NCBI RefSeq assembly: GCF_025244725.1
Contig: NZ_CP104203.1
Span: forward strand, 248,001-312,000
DNA from: Chryseobacterium oranimense
Lineage (GTDB): Bacteria > Bacteroidota > Bacteroidia > Flavobacteriales > Weeksellaceae
Length of the DNA stretch: 64,000 nucleotides
Direction of reading: 5' to 3'
The notes beneath the pieces are model-generated. The model was not told the DNA's origin, searched no databases, and worked only from the letters and a program-made list of their open reading frames with translations. The position numbers and the translations under genes are program-made. The first letter of the stretch is position 1. Each line of letters opens with the position of its first letter. Shown one piece after another: positions 51,693-61,134 of this stretch.

Positions 51693-52082
51693 TTATAGAC
51701 TGTTCTTTATATTTTTGTGCTCTTTGCCCCAGATTTCCAATTCATCCAGAACGGGTATCAACTTAACACCTATTTCGGTTAATTCGTATTCTGCCCGGGG
51801 AGGTATTTCTGCATACACTTTTTTTAGGATTAATTGTTCTTCCTCCATTTTCTTCAGTTGCATCGTGAGCATTCTTTCCGTGATGTTGGGAATTCTGTTT
51901 TTCAGCTCGGAAAACCTCAGTTTTCCTTGTTTCAGGCAATAACAGATAGAAAGTATCCATCTTCCGCTGATAAGATTGACGGCGTAAATTTCCGAGCAGC
52001 TTTGTTCTAAATTTTTCTTATTCTCATTATTCGTTGAGGACTCTTTAATGCTCATACTTACATTTTTGTTCGTTCCACACAA
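51693..52082 (-). CDS. HxlR family regulator
   Basis: A 129-residue winged-helix regulator: SGRWILSICYCLKQGKLRFSELK, then IPNITERMLTMQLKKMEEE and the wing YAEIPPRAEYELTEIG. This is the HxlR signature. A Cys near residue 29 (LEQSCSEIY) could be redox-sensing, as in some HxlR proteins. It diverges from the hydrolase/isochorismatase pair across 99 bp and is the likely regulator of that pair. Confidence 0.92.
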   Translation of the reverse strand: MCGTNKNVSMSIKESSTNNENKKNLEQSCSEIYAVNLISGRWILSICYCLKQGKLRFSELKNRIPNITERMLTMQLKKMEEEQLILKKVYAEIPPRAEYELTEIGVKLIPVLDELEIWGKEHKNIKNSL

Positions 52083-52181
52083 TTTATTGGGTTTTTGGAG
52101 GCACGATATTCATCATATAAATTTACAAAATAAAAATAACGGGTGAAAACTTATGGCTTCCATCCAAAAATTACATAAATA

Positions 52182-53129
52182 ATGGATTTAAATAGAATTG
52201 ATAAGAATCTGAAGGAAAGTATGGACCGTTTTCCATTTTCATTGGAAATCAATGAAGTTGAATTTCTCAATAATCCGGAAATCATTCAGAGGGAAAAAGT
52301 ACTGTTTGCCAAAGAGAACCCTTTCAAGGGACCGGATGACATTAATGTGAAAGATATTTTCATAGAAAGCTCTTTTGATAATCATAAGATAAGACTTCAT
52401 ATTTATCAGCCCAAAAAATTTGATAAAACAAGAACGATCCTTTATTTTCATGGAGGAGGATATGTCTTTGGCCTTCCGGAGCAGGTAGATCCCCAGATGT
52501 TTGAAATAGCAGAAAATTTAAATACGACAATCATTTCGGTTGATTACAGGCTTTCTCCGCAATTTAAGTTTCCTATTCCGGTACTTGACGGATTTGATGC
52601 CCTGCAGTGGGCTATCAGGGACGGAGCGGAGCAACTGGAAATTGATCCGGAACAGATAATTGTTTTCGGAGCGAGTGCAGGCGGGCATTTGGCTGCAGCA
52701 GTTACCCAGATGGCTAATGATAAGGGAATAAAAAATATAAAACACCAGTTTCTATTATATCCCGTGATTCACAACAAGCTTGATACGCCTTCCATGAATG
52801 AATTCACCGATGCTCCTTTATGGAATAAAAAATATGCAGAAACCGCCTGGCTTCATTTTTTGGGAAATGATGATAAGGATAAAAGTATAGTATATGCAGA
52901 CCTTACGAATTATAATGATTTCTCTGGTCTTCCCGGAACCACCGTAGTAGCCTGTGAACTGGATCCTTTAAGGGATGAAAATATAGAATATGCCAGTCTT
53001 TTATATCAGGCAGGTGTCAAGACCGAATTGTGGGTGATACCTGGTGCATTGCATGTATTTGATTTGTTTGATTCTCCTTTAAATGATAGATATAAGGAGT
53101 TTCTTTACACCCGTATGTTTAATTATTAA
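52182..53129 (+). CDS. Alpha/beta hydrolase of the hormone-sensitive lipase group
   Basis: A 315-residue esterase with the HSL oxyanion motif HGGG (residues 90-93) and the nucleophile S165 in FGASAGGHLAA; the acid D is in CELDPLRDENI and the His in GALHVFD near the end. It is cytoplasmic, with no signal peptide, and probably cleaves short-chain esters. Eleven bases separate it from the isochorismatase-like gene, so the two act together under the divergent HxlR regulator. Confidence 0.9.
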   Translation: MDLNRIDKNLKESMDRFPFSLEINEVEFLNNPEIIQREKVLFAKENPFKGPDDINVKDIFIESSFDNHKIRLHIYQPKKFDKTRTILYFHGGGYVFGLPEQVDPQMFEIAENLNTTIISVDYRLSPQFKFPIPVLDGFDALQWAIRDGAEQLEIDPEQIIVFGASAGGHLAAAVTQMANDKGIKNIKHQFLLYPVIHNKLDTPSMNEFTDAPLWNKKYAETAWLHFLGNDDKDKSIVYADLTNYNDFSGLPGTTVVACELDPLRDENIEYASLLYQAGVKTELWVIPGALHVFDLFDSPLNDRYKEFLYTRMFNY

Positions 53130-53140
53130 AGAATATAAAA

Positions 53141-53710
53141 ATGACGAAATTAAGGGATAAAAAACCGGCCTTGGTGCTGATCGATATTCAAAAAGGATTT
53201 TTGGACGAAGACTACTGGGGCGGGAACAGGAATAATAAAGAAGCGGAAAAAATCAGCGGAATTCTATTAAAAAAATGGAGGGAGTTAGAACTTCCTGTTT
53301 TCCATATCAGGCACAGTTCCGTTAACCCGAAATCTAAGCTCCATGAAGCTGATCCGGGATTTCAGTTTAATGACTATGTTCTCCCTCAAAATGATGAGCC
53401 TGTCATTACAAAAAATATGAACAGTGCTTTTATCGGAACCGATTTAAAAGAAAAAATAGATAAACAAGGTATAAATACTCTGGTAATTGTAGGAATAACC
53501 ACGAATCACTGTGTTTCAACGACGACAAGAATGGCTGGAAATTTTGGATATGAAACGTATGTGATTTCTGATGCAACAGCTGCTTTTGACAGAATAGGAA
53601 TTAATGGTGAAAAATATGATGCCGAACTGATCCATCTGACAGCCCTTGCTAATTTGAATGATGAATTTGCTTCCGTTTGGGATTCAGGAAAGCTATTGCA
53701 GGAATTATAA
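53141..53710 (+). CDS. Isochorismatase-like cysteine hydrolase
   Basis: A 189-residue protein with the isochorismatase-like triad: D15 in LVLIDIQKGF, K91 in ITKNMNSAF and C124 in ITTNHCVSTTTRMA, followed by ISDATAAFDR. Members include isochorismatases, nicotinamidases and ureido or carbamoyl hydrolases; the presence of Cys argues for an amidase-type activity. The substrate is unknown. It is paired with the upstream HSL-type hydrolase and followed by a terminator shared with a tRNA gene. Confidence 0.88.
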   Translation: MTKLRDKKPALVLIDIQKGFLDEDYWGGNRNNKEAEKISGILLKKWRELELPVFHIRHSSVNPKSKLHEADPGFQFNDYVLPQNDEPVITKNMNSAFIGTDLKEKIDKQGINTLVIVGITTNHCVSTTTRMAGNFGYETYVISDATAAFDRIGINGEKYDAELIHLTALANLNDEFASVWDSGKLLQEL

Positions 53711-53717
53711 AAACAAA

Positions 53718-53745
53718 AAAACCTCTAAAATAAATTAGAGGTTTT
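53718..53745. terminator. Bidirectional intrinsic terminator
   Basis: AAAACCTCTAA and TTAGAGGTTTT pair around AATAAA, with A-runs on the left. It serves the isochorismatase-like gene and the minus-strand tRNA. Confidence 0.85.
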
Positions 53746-53749
53746 CAAG

Positions 53750-53822
53750 TGGTTTCTCCAGGAATCGAACCAGGGACACATGGATTTTCAATCCATTGCT
53801 CTACCAACTGAGCTAAGAAACC
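53750..53822 (-). tRNA. tRNA-Phe (GAA), second identical copy
   Basis: The same 73-nt sequence and fold as 51471-51543, with anticodon GAA and no encoded CCA. The identity extends only a few bases into each flank (AG on one side, A on the other), so the tRNA gene itself, not a larger block, is duplicated. Confidence 0.96.
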
Positions 53823-53929
53823 ATTATATTTTTGTTGACTTACTTTGTTGTTTTAAAGTGATGCAAAAGTAGTAAGTTTTCTTATATGAAGCAAGTATTA
53901 ACGGTACTTTTTTTCAATAAAAATAAAAC

Positions 53930-55771
53930 TTACTGATTTTCAGCCGAATTATTTTCCTGTTCTTTTCTGATATGGTCGCTCATCTCCTCCAGTACAGGCT
54001 TTATCGTACTTTCGGGAAGATCGCTGATGCGGATATACATCAATCCGTCGATGGCATCATTAAAGTTCGGATCTACATTGAAAGCAATTACTTTAGCGTT
54101 TTGTTTGATATATTTTTTGATCAGAACAGGGAGTCTTAATTCAGGTTCAAGATCATCAATGATTTTGTCAAGCTTATTCAGGTCAGATTCCATTTCCTCA
54201 AAGAAAATATTTTTATCCCTGTCGCGCAGCTTTACTTTATACTCATTTCTTGGTGTAATGTATTGTGCCACTGCTGAGTCAAAATAATTCGAACGCATGA
54301 ATTCAATCATCAGAGATTTGGAAAACTCGGAAAATTTATTGGAAATACTTACCCCGCCCATCAGGAACTTATGATCAGAGTTTCTTAAACATACATGAAC
54401 AATTCCTCTCCACAAAAGGAAAAGCGGAAGCGGTTTCTGCTGGTATTCTTCGCAGATGTACGCACGGCCCATTTCAATTACCTTTTTAAAGAACGGATGA
54501 ATGTCCTGTTCAAATTCAAATAAAGAGCTGGTGTAGAATCCTTTGATGCCGTATTTCTTCATTACCTCCTTACCCAGAGCCATTCTGTAGGCACCGGCAA
54601 GTTTCTCAGCGCTGTTGTCCCAAAGGAAAAGATGATGATAATGTTTGTCATACTCATCAAGATCAAACGGAAGGTTACTTCCTTCGCCCACAGCACGGAA
54701 AGTGAGCTCCCTCTGGCGCCCGATTTCTCTCATGACAGAAGGAATTTCTTCATAAGTCGTGAAATAAATCTCATAATTTCCGTTACTGAACAGCATTTTA
54801 TCTGTACCCTTCAGTTTGTTGATATCCTTAAGGATGTCTTCCTTAGGCGTTTCATCAATGATATTCTGTACAATATTTTCTTCTTTTAAAAGAGGAAATT
54901 TTACCGTTAAATTTTTAAGATTGATGCTCTGGGCCAATGATTTTCTCTTTTCATAATAAGATTTCATCATATACACCTTGCGTTTCAGGAATTCTCCCAG
55001 TTCTTCAATGGTTTCCATTTCATCCATTGCTTTTACCGTGATGGGTTTTCCTATCCTTATTCTGATTGGCTTTTCCCTGTCATTCATCATTTCTGCAGGA
55101 AGCATTAGAGTCTGTAAACTTGGATGAAGCTTGGCTACCTGGTAAAAAAGGCGGCTGTTTTTAGCATGAAAATATAAAGGAACTACCGGTACTTTAGCCA
55201 TTCTGATCAGCTTAAGGGCTGGTTTTTCCCAGTCTCTGTCAAGTATTTCCCCGTAAGGATTGTTTTTATTGGATACTTCTCCTGCCGGAAAAATACCTAC
55301 ACATCCTCCTTCCTGAAGATGTTTCAGGGTTTCCCGCATGCCGGAAGTACTGCTGTATGCATCTTTTCTGTTCTCAAAGGGATTTACGGAAATTACGTAC
55401 GGCGCCATCGGTTTGATCTTTTCCAGAAGAAAATTTCCCATCACCTTAAAATCCGGACGTACTTCTGAAAGAATTTTGCACATTAATATCCCGTCAATAG
55501 CACCCAGTGGATGGTTTGAAACCAGAATAAACGGTCCTGTTTTTGGAACCTTTGCCAGATCCTCTTCAAAAGCGATATAGCTTAGGTTTCTTTCTCTTAC
55601 AAATGAGTCGAAAAAATCTTTGCCTTCCTTATCCTTTAATTTGTCGTATAATTTATTTACTTCATTTATTTTGGCAATGCTCATCACGGCAGATGCAACC
55701 GGGTTCTTGAGGAACCCGATTTTGCTTAAGCCGGAAGCTGTGATAAGATCGTTTTTCGAAATTAAACTCAT
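53930..55771 (-). CDS. OlsF-like fused acyltransferase (PlsC plus GNAT type)
   Basis: A 613-residue protein in two halves. Residues about 60-260 are a lysophospholipid (PlsC-type) acyltransferase with SNHPLGAID at 86-93 and the later FPAGEVSNKN. Residues about 340-540 are a hemolysin/OlsB-like N-acyltransferase (REIGRQRELTFRAVGEGS, YRMALGKEVMKKYG, MGRAYICEEYQQKPLPLFLLW). The fusion matches OlsF, known from Flavobacterium and Serratia, which makes ornithine lipids by N- then O-acylation. Related Bacteroidota enzymes make glycine lipids, so the amino acid cannot be fixed. It lies 22 bp downstream of the aspartate kinase gene. Confidence 0.85.
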   Translation of the reverse strand: MSLISKNDLITASGLSKIGFLKNPVASAVMSIAKINEVNKLYDKLKDKEGKDFFDSFVRERNLSYIAFEEDLAKVPKTGPFILVSNHPLGAIDGILMCKILSEVRPDFKVMGNFLLEKIKPMAPYVISVNPFENRKDAYSSTSGMRETLKHLQEGGCVGIFPAGEVSNKNNPYGEILDRDWEKPALKLIRMAKVPVVPLYFHAKNSRLFYQVAKLHPSLQTLMLPAEMMNDREKPIRIRIGKPITVKAMDEMETIEELGEFLKRKVYMMKSYYEKRKSLAQSINLKNLTVKFPLLKEENIVQNIIDETPKEDILKDINKLKGTDKMLFSNGNYEIYFTTYEEIPSVMREIGRQRELTFRAVGEGSNLPFDLDEYDKHYHHLFLWDNSAEKLAGAYRMALGKEVMKKYGIKGFYTSSLFEFEQDIHPFFKKVIEMGRAYICEEYQQKPLPLFLLWRGIVHVCLRNSDHKFLMGGVSISNKFSEFSKSLMIEFMRSNYFDSAVAQYITPRNEYKVKLRDRDKNIFFEEMESDLNKLDKIIDDLEPELRLPVLIKKYIKQNAKVIAFNVDPNFNDAIDGLMYIRISDLPESTIKPVLEEMSDHIRKEQENNSAENQ

Positions 55772-55793
55772 ATGTGTTTAGTCGCAGTTAAAA

Positions 55794-57032
55794 TTATTGT
55801 GTTACCATTTGAACCGTATTTTTGGAAATTTGCTCCAATAATACATTTTTTTCCTGGTAAAATTTGTCAATATGATCCATATTCGCATTTCTTACTGTAA
55901 ATAAAGATACATTTTTAACGGCTTCGGTTTTAAATATTTTTTGAAGTTCATCATTAAACTCATCCACATTGCCGAATTTATCTTCCAGGCATAAAGCCAG
56001 GGAAATAGCAGAATTCTGCATAAGAGACACTTTGATCTTGTATTTGGAAAGGTATCCGAAAATAAGACTCATATGGTCTTCCGCAATGAAAGAAAAGTCT
56101 CTGGTAGATATTTTTAAAAGAACCTGATTCTCCTTTAATATATAAGACTCTTCATGCTGGTTTTTGTCTGAACCTCCCACCTTCGTTCCTGGTTTGGTAG
56201 GATCTACGAAAGATTTTACATAAAAAGGAATGTTTTTTTGCTGTAAAGGTTGCAAAGTTTTCGGGTGAATCACACTTGCCCCGTAATAAGCCATTTCAAT
56301 AGCCTCTTCATAAGAGATATTGGAAAGAAGAGAAACATCACTGAATTTTCTAGGATCTCCCGTCATTACACCCGGAACATCTTTCCAGATGGTCATAGCA
56401 TCAGCATTCAGGCAATAAGCAAAAATAGCAGCAGAATAGTCAGAGCCCTCTCTTCCTAAGGTTACTGTAAAATTATTATCATCAGAACCTATAAAACCCT
56501 GTGTTACGTAACAGATATCCTTATTCAGAGTTGAAATGAATTCCTCTGTTTTTGCCCAGTCTACCATACCTTCCCTGTAAGAACTGTCGGTTTTGATGAA
56601 ATCTCTGGCATCTAACCATTGATTAGTAAACTGAATTTCGTTCAGGTATTCGCTCAAGATTTTAGTAGAGATCATTTCCCCGCAGCTCACCACCTGGTCA
56701 TACACGAAGCTGTAATTCGGAGATTTGTTTCTTCTTAAGAAAGAATCGATATCATCAAAAAATAAATTGATCTCAGCAAAAACTGCATGGTTTTCAGGAA
56801 ACAGACCTTCCGCAATCTCGATGTGTTTTCGTTTTATCTTTTCAATCTCAGTTTGATAGTTATCTTTCTTGAAATAAAGTTCTACAACCTTTTCCAACTC
56901 ATTCGTCGTTTTGCCCATTGCTGATATCACCAGCAGACATTTGGCAAACCCCTGGCTTTGCAAAACCATGGACACATTTTTTACGCTTTCGGCATCTTTC
57001 ACAGATGCACCACCAAACTTGAAAATTTTCAT
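55794..57032 (-). CDS. lysC: Aspartate kinase, monofunctional
   Basis: A 412-residue enzyme: KFGGASVKDAESVKNV at the start, the kinase core LGREGSDYSAAIFAY and IWKDVPGVMTGDPR, then STRDFSFIAEDHM at the start of the ACT-type regulatory region (from about residue 300). It phosphorylates aspartate, the first step to lysine, threonine and methionine. It is not fused to homoserine dehydrogenase. It heads a unit with the OlsF-like gene. The lysC label is the usual one for single aspartokinases; isoenzyme type is not certain. Confidence 0.92.
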   Translation of the reverse strand: MKIFKFGGASVKDAESVKNVSMVLQSQGFAKCLLVISAMGKTTNELEKVVELYFKKDNYQTEIEKIKRKHIEIAEGLFPENHAVFAEINLFFDDIDSFLRRNKSPNYSFVYDQVVSCGEMISTKILSEYLNEIQFTNQWLDARDFIKTDSSYREGMVDWAKTEEFISTLNKDICYVTQGFIGSDDNNFTVTLGREGSDYSAAIFAYCLNADAMTIWKDVPGVMTGDPRKFSDVSLLSNISYEEAIEMAYYGASVIHPKTLQPLQQKNIPFYVKSFVDPTKPGTKVGGSDKNQHEESYILKENQVLLKISTRDFSFIAEDHMSLIFGYLSKYKIKVSLMQNSAISLALCLEDKFGNVDEFNDELQKIFKTEAVKNVSLFTVRNANMDHIDKFYQEKNVLLEQISKNTVQMVTQ

Positions 57033-57357
57033 TAATTTGTTTAAAATAAAATTGTTAGATTAAAAATTACATGAGTTTTTTACGGACGTCAAAATTATAA
57101 ATTTACAACGAGATATGAAAGTGTCTCCCGTTTGGAAGGAATTAAGATTTTATTAAAATTGAGACTTGATGAATATTATCAGAATTTCATTGATTTATTG
57201 TCATCAAATGGGGATTAATTATGCCCTTATAATTTTAGGGATATATCTGGATCGATTGTGTATTGATCTGATATACAATGTGTAAGGTCTTTTCTAATAA
57301 AAGCTTTCTTTCTCCGATAAATTTTCCGAAATTTGGGGAAAACGTAAAAAGAAAAAT
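57033..57357. other. Intergenic region between divergent lysC and fbp
   Basis: A 325-bp AT-rich stretch that must carry promoters for both divergent genes. I see no convincing TAnnTTTG pair, repeat or RNA. A 38-codon open frame (57169-57285) is present but has no support. Confidence 0.5.
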
Positions 57358-58374
57358 ATGTCAAATCAACCATTACAGACTTTAGGAGAATTTCTTATTG
57401 ATAAACAGGACGACTTTCAGTATTCTACGGGTGAATTTTCCCGTCTGCTAAGTGCGATAAGATTGGCTTCAAAAGTGGTAAACAGAGAAGTAAATAAAGC
57501 CGGAATTGTAGATATAACAGGAGCTGCCGGAAATCAGAATATCCAGGGAGAAGAGCAGCAGAAACTTGATGTGATTGCCAATGAGATTTTTATTACGGCT
57601 TTGTCTCAGAGAGAGGTTGTTTGCGGTATTGCTTCTGAGGAAAATGATGATTTTATTGACATTAAATGCGGAGAAAATGGACATCTAAGCAAATATGTTG
57701 TTCTGATTGATCCTCTTGACGGATCTTCCAATATTGATGTGAATGTTTCTGTAGGAACCATTTTTTCTATTTACAGAAGAGTAACAGAGCCAGGAACTCC
57801 GGTTCAGTTAGAAGATTTTCTTCAAAAAGGAATCAACCAGATTGCTGCCGGATATGTAATTTACGGTTCTTCTACCATGATTGTTTATACTACAGGAAAC
57901 GGGGTGAACGGTTTTACGCTGGATCCGTCTCTGGGAACCTATTATCTTTCTCATCCGAACATGACATTTCCTACAAATGGAAAAATCTATTCTATCAACG
58001 AAGGAAATTATATCAAGTTCCCGCAGGGTGTGAAGAACTATCTTAAATACTGCCAGATGGAAGAAGGAGACCGTCCTTATACCTCAAGATACATCGGTTC
58101 TTTAGTAGCAGATTTCCACAGAAATATGCTGAAAGGAGGAATTTACATTTATCCGTCTTATTCCCAGGCTCCAAACGGAAAATTAAGACTGCTTTATGAA
58201 TGTAACCCTATGGCATTCCTTGCAGAACAGGCGGGAGGGAAAGCTACAGACGGTTTCAGAAGAATCCTTGAAGTAGAACCTACGGAACTCCACCAGAGAA
58301 TCCCGTTTTTCTGCGGAAGTATTCAGATGGTTGAAAAAGCAGAGGAATTTATGAGGATCGACAGTGTAAAATAA
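57358..58374 (+). CDS. fbp: Fructose-1,6-bisphosphatase class 1
   Basis: A 338-residue enzyme with the class I metal-binding motif [13 protein letters not shown] at about 117-129, an acidic ASEENDD loop upstream, and [17 protein letters not shown] and [14 protein letters not shown] in the C-terminal half. It removes the 1-phosphate of fructose-1,6-bisphosphate in gluconeogenesis. Its stop overlaps the ATG of menC by one base, so the two are translationally linked. Confidence 0.96.
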   Translation: MSNQPLQTLGEFLIDKQDDFQYSTGEFSRLLSAIRLASKVVNREVNKAGIVDITGAAGNQNIQGEEQQKLDVIANEIFITALSQREVVCGIASEENDDFIDIKCGENGHLSKYVVLIDPLDGSSNIDVNVSVGTIFSIYRRVTEPGTPVQLEDFLQKGINQIAAGYVIYGSSTMIVYTTGNGVNGFTLDPSLGTYYLSHPNMTFPTNGKIYSINEGNYIKFPQGVKNYLKYCQMEEGDRPYTSRYIGSLVADFHRNMLKGGIYIYPSYSQAPNGKLRLLYECNPMAFLAEQAGGKATDGFRRILEVEPTELHQRIPFFCGSIQMVEKAEEFMRIDSVK

Positions 58375-59378
58375 TGACAGCAAAATATTTCAGATATTTA
58401 TTAGAATTCAAACGCCCGAGCGGAACATCTCGCGGCGTTTTGCATGAAAAAGAGACCTTTATTTTTGAAGTTGAAGAAAACGGGAAAAAAGGTACGGGTG
58501 AATGTGCCATATTCAGAGGATTAAGTTTTGACGACAGACCGGATTATGAAGAAAAGCTGCAATGGCTTTGTGACAATATCAGTCAGGATGACCAGTATCT
58601 GAAAGAACAGCTGATGGAATTTCCCTCAATATGGTTTGGATACGAACAGGCTATTTTAAATTTGAAGCACGGAGGTAATCTGTATTTCCCAAGTGAATTT
58701 ACCGAAGGAAAAGCTTCCATTATGATCAATGGGCTGATCTGGATGGGAGATATTCATTACATGGAGGAGCAGATCAGGGAAAAGCTTCAACTGGGATTCC
58801 ACTGTATTAAGCTGAAAATTGGAGTTGACTGGAAATCTGAACACAGAATCCTTCAGGAATTAAGATCAAAATTTTCAAAAGATGATCTTGAGCTTCGCGT
58901 AGATGCCAATGGTGGATTCAGCAGGGAAAAGGCAGAGATTGTTTTGCGTCAGCTTGCAGACCTTCATATTCATTCCATCGAGCAGCCAATAAAAGCCGGG
59001 AACTGGAATGATATGGCATCATTATGTACCGGAACTCCTACACCGATTGCTTTGGACGAAGAACTGATTGGGATTACTGATCCCGTTGAAAAGAAAAAGC
59101 TTTTAGAAAGCATTAAGCCACAGTATATTATTTTAAAGCCTGCTCTGGTTGGAGGTTTTTCAGGTTCAGATGAATGGATCTCCCTTGCTGAGAAGCAGAA
59201 TATCGGCTGGTGGATTACATCCGCTCTGGAAAGCAATATAGGACTCAATGCTATTGCGCAGTATACCTACACAAAAAATAATCCGATGCCGCAAGGTCTG
59301 GGCACCGGATCTCTATTTGTAAATAATTTTGAATCAAGTCTGGAACTCAGGAATGAGCTGCTATGGTTCAAAATATAG
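58374..59378 (+). CDS. menC: o-Succinylbenzoate synthase (enolase superfamily)
   Basis: A 334-residue enzyme. The K-x-K acid-base pair is K146/K148 in IKLKIG; the Mg ligands are D177 in RVDANGG, E203 in IEQPI and D228 in ALDEEL. The second-face Lys is in ILKPALVGGF. These match MenC, which makes o-succinylbenzoate for menaquinone, although dipeptide epimerases share the same fold. No other men gene is adjacent. It converges with the double-glycine peptide gene 9 bp beyond its stop. Confidence 0.85.
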   Translation: MTAKYFRYLLEFKRPSGTSRGVLHEKETFIFEVEENGKKGTGECAIFRGLSFDDRPDYEEKLQWLCDNISQDDQYLKEQLMEFPSIWFGYEQAILNLKHGGNLYFPSEFTEGKASIMINGLIWMGDIHYMEEQIREKLQLGFHCIKLKIGVDWKSEHRILQELRSKFSKDDLELRVDANGGFSREKAEIVLRQLADLHIHSIEQPIKAGNWNDMASLCTGTPTPIALDEELIGITDPVEKKKLLESIKPQYIILKPALVGGFSGSDEWISLAEKQNIGWWITSALESNIGLNAIAQYTYTKNNPMPQGLGTGSLFVNNFESSLELRNELLWFKI

Positions 59379-59387
59379 CCTTGATAG

Positions 59388-59555
59388 TTATGCAAATGAA
59401 GGAGGAGAATCTGCACAGGTTGGATTACCGGCATGCTCAGCATCCCAGGATCTGCAGCATCTAATTTTTGGGTCCCAACTGTTGCACCCAATAGGGACAA
59501 TTCCTCCTTTGATAACTCTTAAATCCGATTTGTTAAGTTTTCTCATGTTTTTCAT
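59388..59555 (-). CDS. Bacteriocin-like precursor peptide with double-glycine leader
   Basis: A 55-residue reading frame from ATG (59555) to TAA (59388). The N-terminus reads MKNMRKLNKSDLRVIKGG, a double-glycine leader of the form found in Chryseobacterium 'bacteriocin-like' small proteins. The remaining 37 residues are polar and contain four Cys (positions 24, 33, 34 and 47), two SWD motifs and a Pro/Ser-rich tail. Such leaders direct export and cleavage by peptidase-containing ABC transporters. None is nearby, so the exporter must be elsewhere or the gene is an orphan. Another in-frame ATG, three codons in, is possible. Antibacterial activity is unproven. Confidence 0.75.
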   Translation of the reverse strand: MKNMRKLNKSDLRVIKGGIVPIGCNSWDPKIRCCRSWDAEHAGNPTCADSPPSFA

Positions 59556-60003
59556 AGCAAAGATTTTAATTTGTTTGGTACAGTAAATATCAACCTCTTT
59601 TTTTTATTGTACAAGAATTTAACTTAAATTAACTAAAGTCACTCCAATAGGATTTAATTCCATAACTGAATTCTGATTTTATAGGTGCAATTTCAGACAA
59701 GTATGAATACGAAAAACCACTTCTAAATTACAATAGAAGGTATTTTTATATGTCAAATTAAGGATAAAGTAATATTAGGCTCGGATAAAATCTGGTTTAT
59801 GGGTTAACATTCATTTTAGATCACGTCTTTTACGAAAATTGCTTCCTTGATATATCTCACTATATAAGAAAACTTGTTTTTAATTCTTTTCATGATAAAA
59901 GTGTATTTCTCGTTAGAATGAAATTTGCAATCTTTATGCCAACTTAAGCATAGACGTAAAGTTTAACATATGATTAATTTTATAACATTTTTTTAATTAA
60001 TTA
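59556..60003. other. AT-rich intergenic region
   Basis: About 448 bp of very AT-rich sequence between the peptide gene and a minus-strand hydrolase gene. It must hold the peptide promoter. A weak hairpin (CACTTCTA with TAGAAGGT) lies near 59717-59741. I see no other gene, repeat or RNA. Confidence 0.5.
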
Positions 60004-61134
60004 TTAGGGAATAATTGTGAAAATATTTTCGTTATTCTTTAATCTTCCTGTGATTAAATTTCTATCAATTCCGTATAAATTCTGAAAAATATCTTTTTGT
60101 GCCATAGAGCTGGAAATATATCCCCAATGGTTTCCAACTTCATATTTAAAGCTGTTCAGAATATCATCCTCCACAAAAGTGCAATCGATAACAGAAACAG
60201 TATCTTTAAATTTTTCAATATCACCCGGCCCGTTCTTTCCCAATCTTGGTGTAAGAATATTTTTAGTGAATTGTGAAATCCCCAATACCGTATCTTTTCT
60301 GTTCAGATAAATGGAAATGCGGTTGGCCAGCAGTGGAAGTTTATTATATGAATCTTCAGAATCTTCAAAAACCTTATATGTAACATCGGCATTTAACAGC
60401 AGAACCTGATCAATAACGCGCAGGATATTTTCTTTTTTAAGGCTGTACAGCATACTTTGAAGAACCCGGTTTCCGAGAGAATGAGCCATGAGGTGAATTC
60501 TTTGGTTGCATGGAGCCAGATCCCGGTTTGAAAAAATATCCTTTAAAAACTGGGTATAAAAATAAAAAAGTCTCATCAGCGATGATCCCGAATTGATGCT
60601 TGAGGCCTTATCGTCGAAATAAGTCAGCGGTACAAGGCTGCTCGAAGCAGGCCAGCTTACAAAAAGAATATGTTCTACAGGCGATTCCGGATGATCTATG
60701 AACAGTTTTTTAAGGTCAATGATCGCCTTGAGTTCATCATCAAAATCATAGGCATATCCATGGATGAAAATCAGGACATCACTTCTGTCTTTGGTTGAGG
60801 ACATGTTTTTATACAGCTCATAAAACATTCTTTGTGTCCCGCCAAGATTATTGGCTGTCAGCTTAGATTCTTTAATGCCTTTTTCGCTCTGTAAAACTTC
60901 CAGGACTTCCTCATAACCCTGCTTTTCAGGCTCGGAAAATAATTTGTAATCTAATATATTGCGGTTAGTATAATCTTTTTTCTTTTTGGCAGCAGCAGTT
61001 GGCTCTTTGTAGGTGTCAAAATTACATTTGGCGATCCTGAAATTGGGAATAGAGTATTCATCATTGGAAAATGAATCTTCTTTTTCGCCCTTATACCGGA
61101 CGATCTTACGATTGCTTAAAATATAAACAGCCAT
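60004..61134 (-). CDS. Alpha/beta hydrolase (DUF900-like)
   Basis: A 376-residue soluble protein. The hydrolase core begins at about residue 115 with DVLIFIHGYAYDF, has the nucleophile in LMAHSLGNRVLQ, and a C-terminal NHWGYISSSM with the His. This is the DUF900 type of alpha/beta hydrolase. The N-terminal 100 residues are extra and unlike known domains. The function is unknown; some relatives are secreted effectors, but there is no signal peptide here. It is a single-gene unit. Confidence 0.82.
   Translation of the reverse strand: MAVYILSNRKIVRYKGEKEDSFSNDEYSIPNFRIAKCNFDTYKEPTAAAKKKKDYTNRNILDYKLFSEPEKQGYEEVLEVLQSEKGIKESKLTANNLGGTQRMFYELYKNMSSTKDRSDVLIFIHGYAYDFDDELKAIIDLKKLFIDHPESPVEHILFVSWPASSSLVPLTYFDDKASSINSGSSLMRLFYFYTQFLKDIFSNRDLAPCNQRIHLMAHSLGNRVLQSMLYSLKKENILRVIDQVLLLNADVTYKVFEDSEDSYNKLPLLANRISIYLNRKDTVLGISQFTKNILTPRLGKNGPGDIEKFKDTVSVIDCTFVEDDILNSFKYEVGNHWGYISSSMAQKDIFQNLYGIDRNLITGRLKNNENIFTIIP

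Noticed and set aside
53750-53822. Second tRNA-Phe as the attachment site of a prophage or integrative element
   Set aside because: No integrase, phage or conjugation gene lies near either tRNA. I keep the duplication as an observation only and do not call a mobile element.
57169-57285. 38-codon frame between lysC and fbp encoding a hydrophobic peptide (MNIIRISLIYCHQ start)
   Set aside because: No promoter, terminator or recognised pattern supports it. AT-rich sequence yields such hydrophobic frames by chance.
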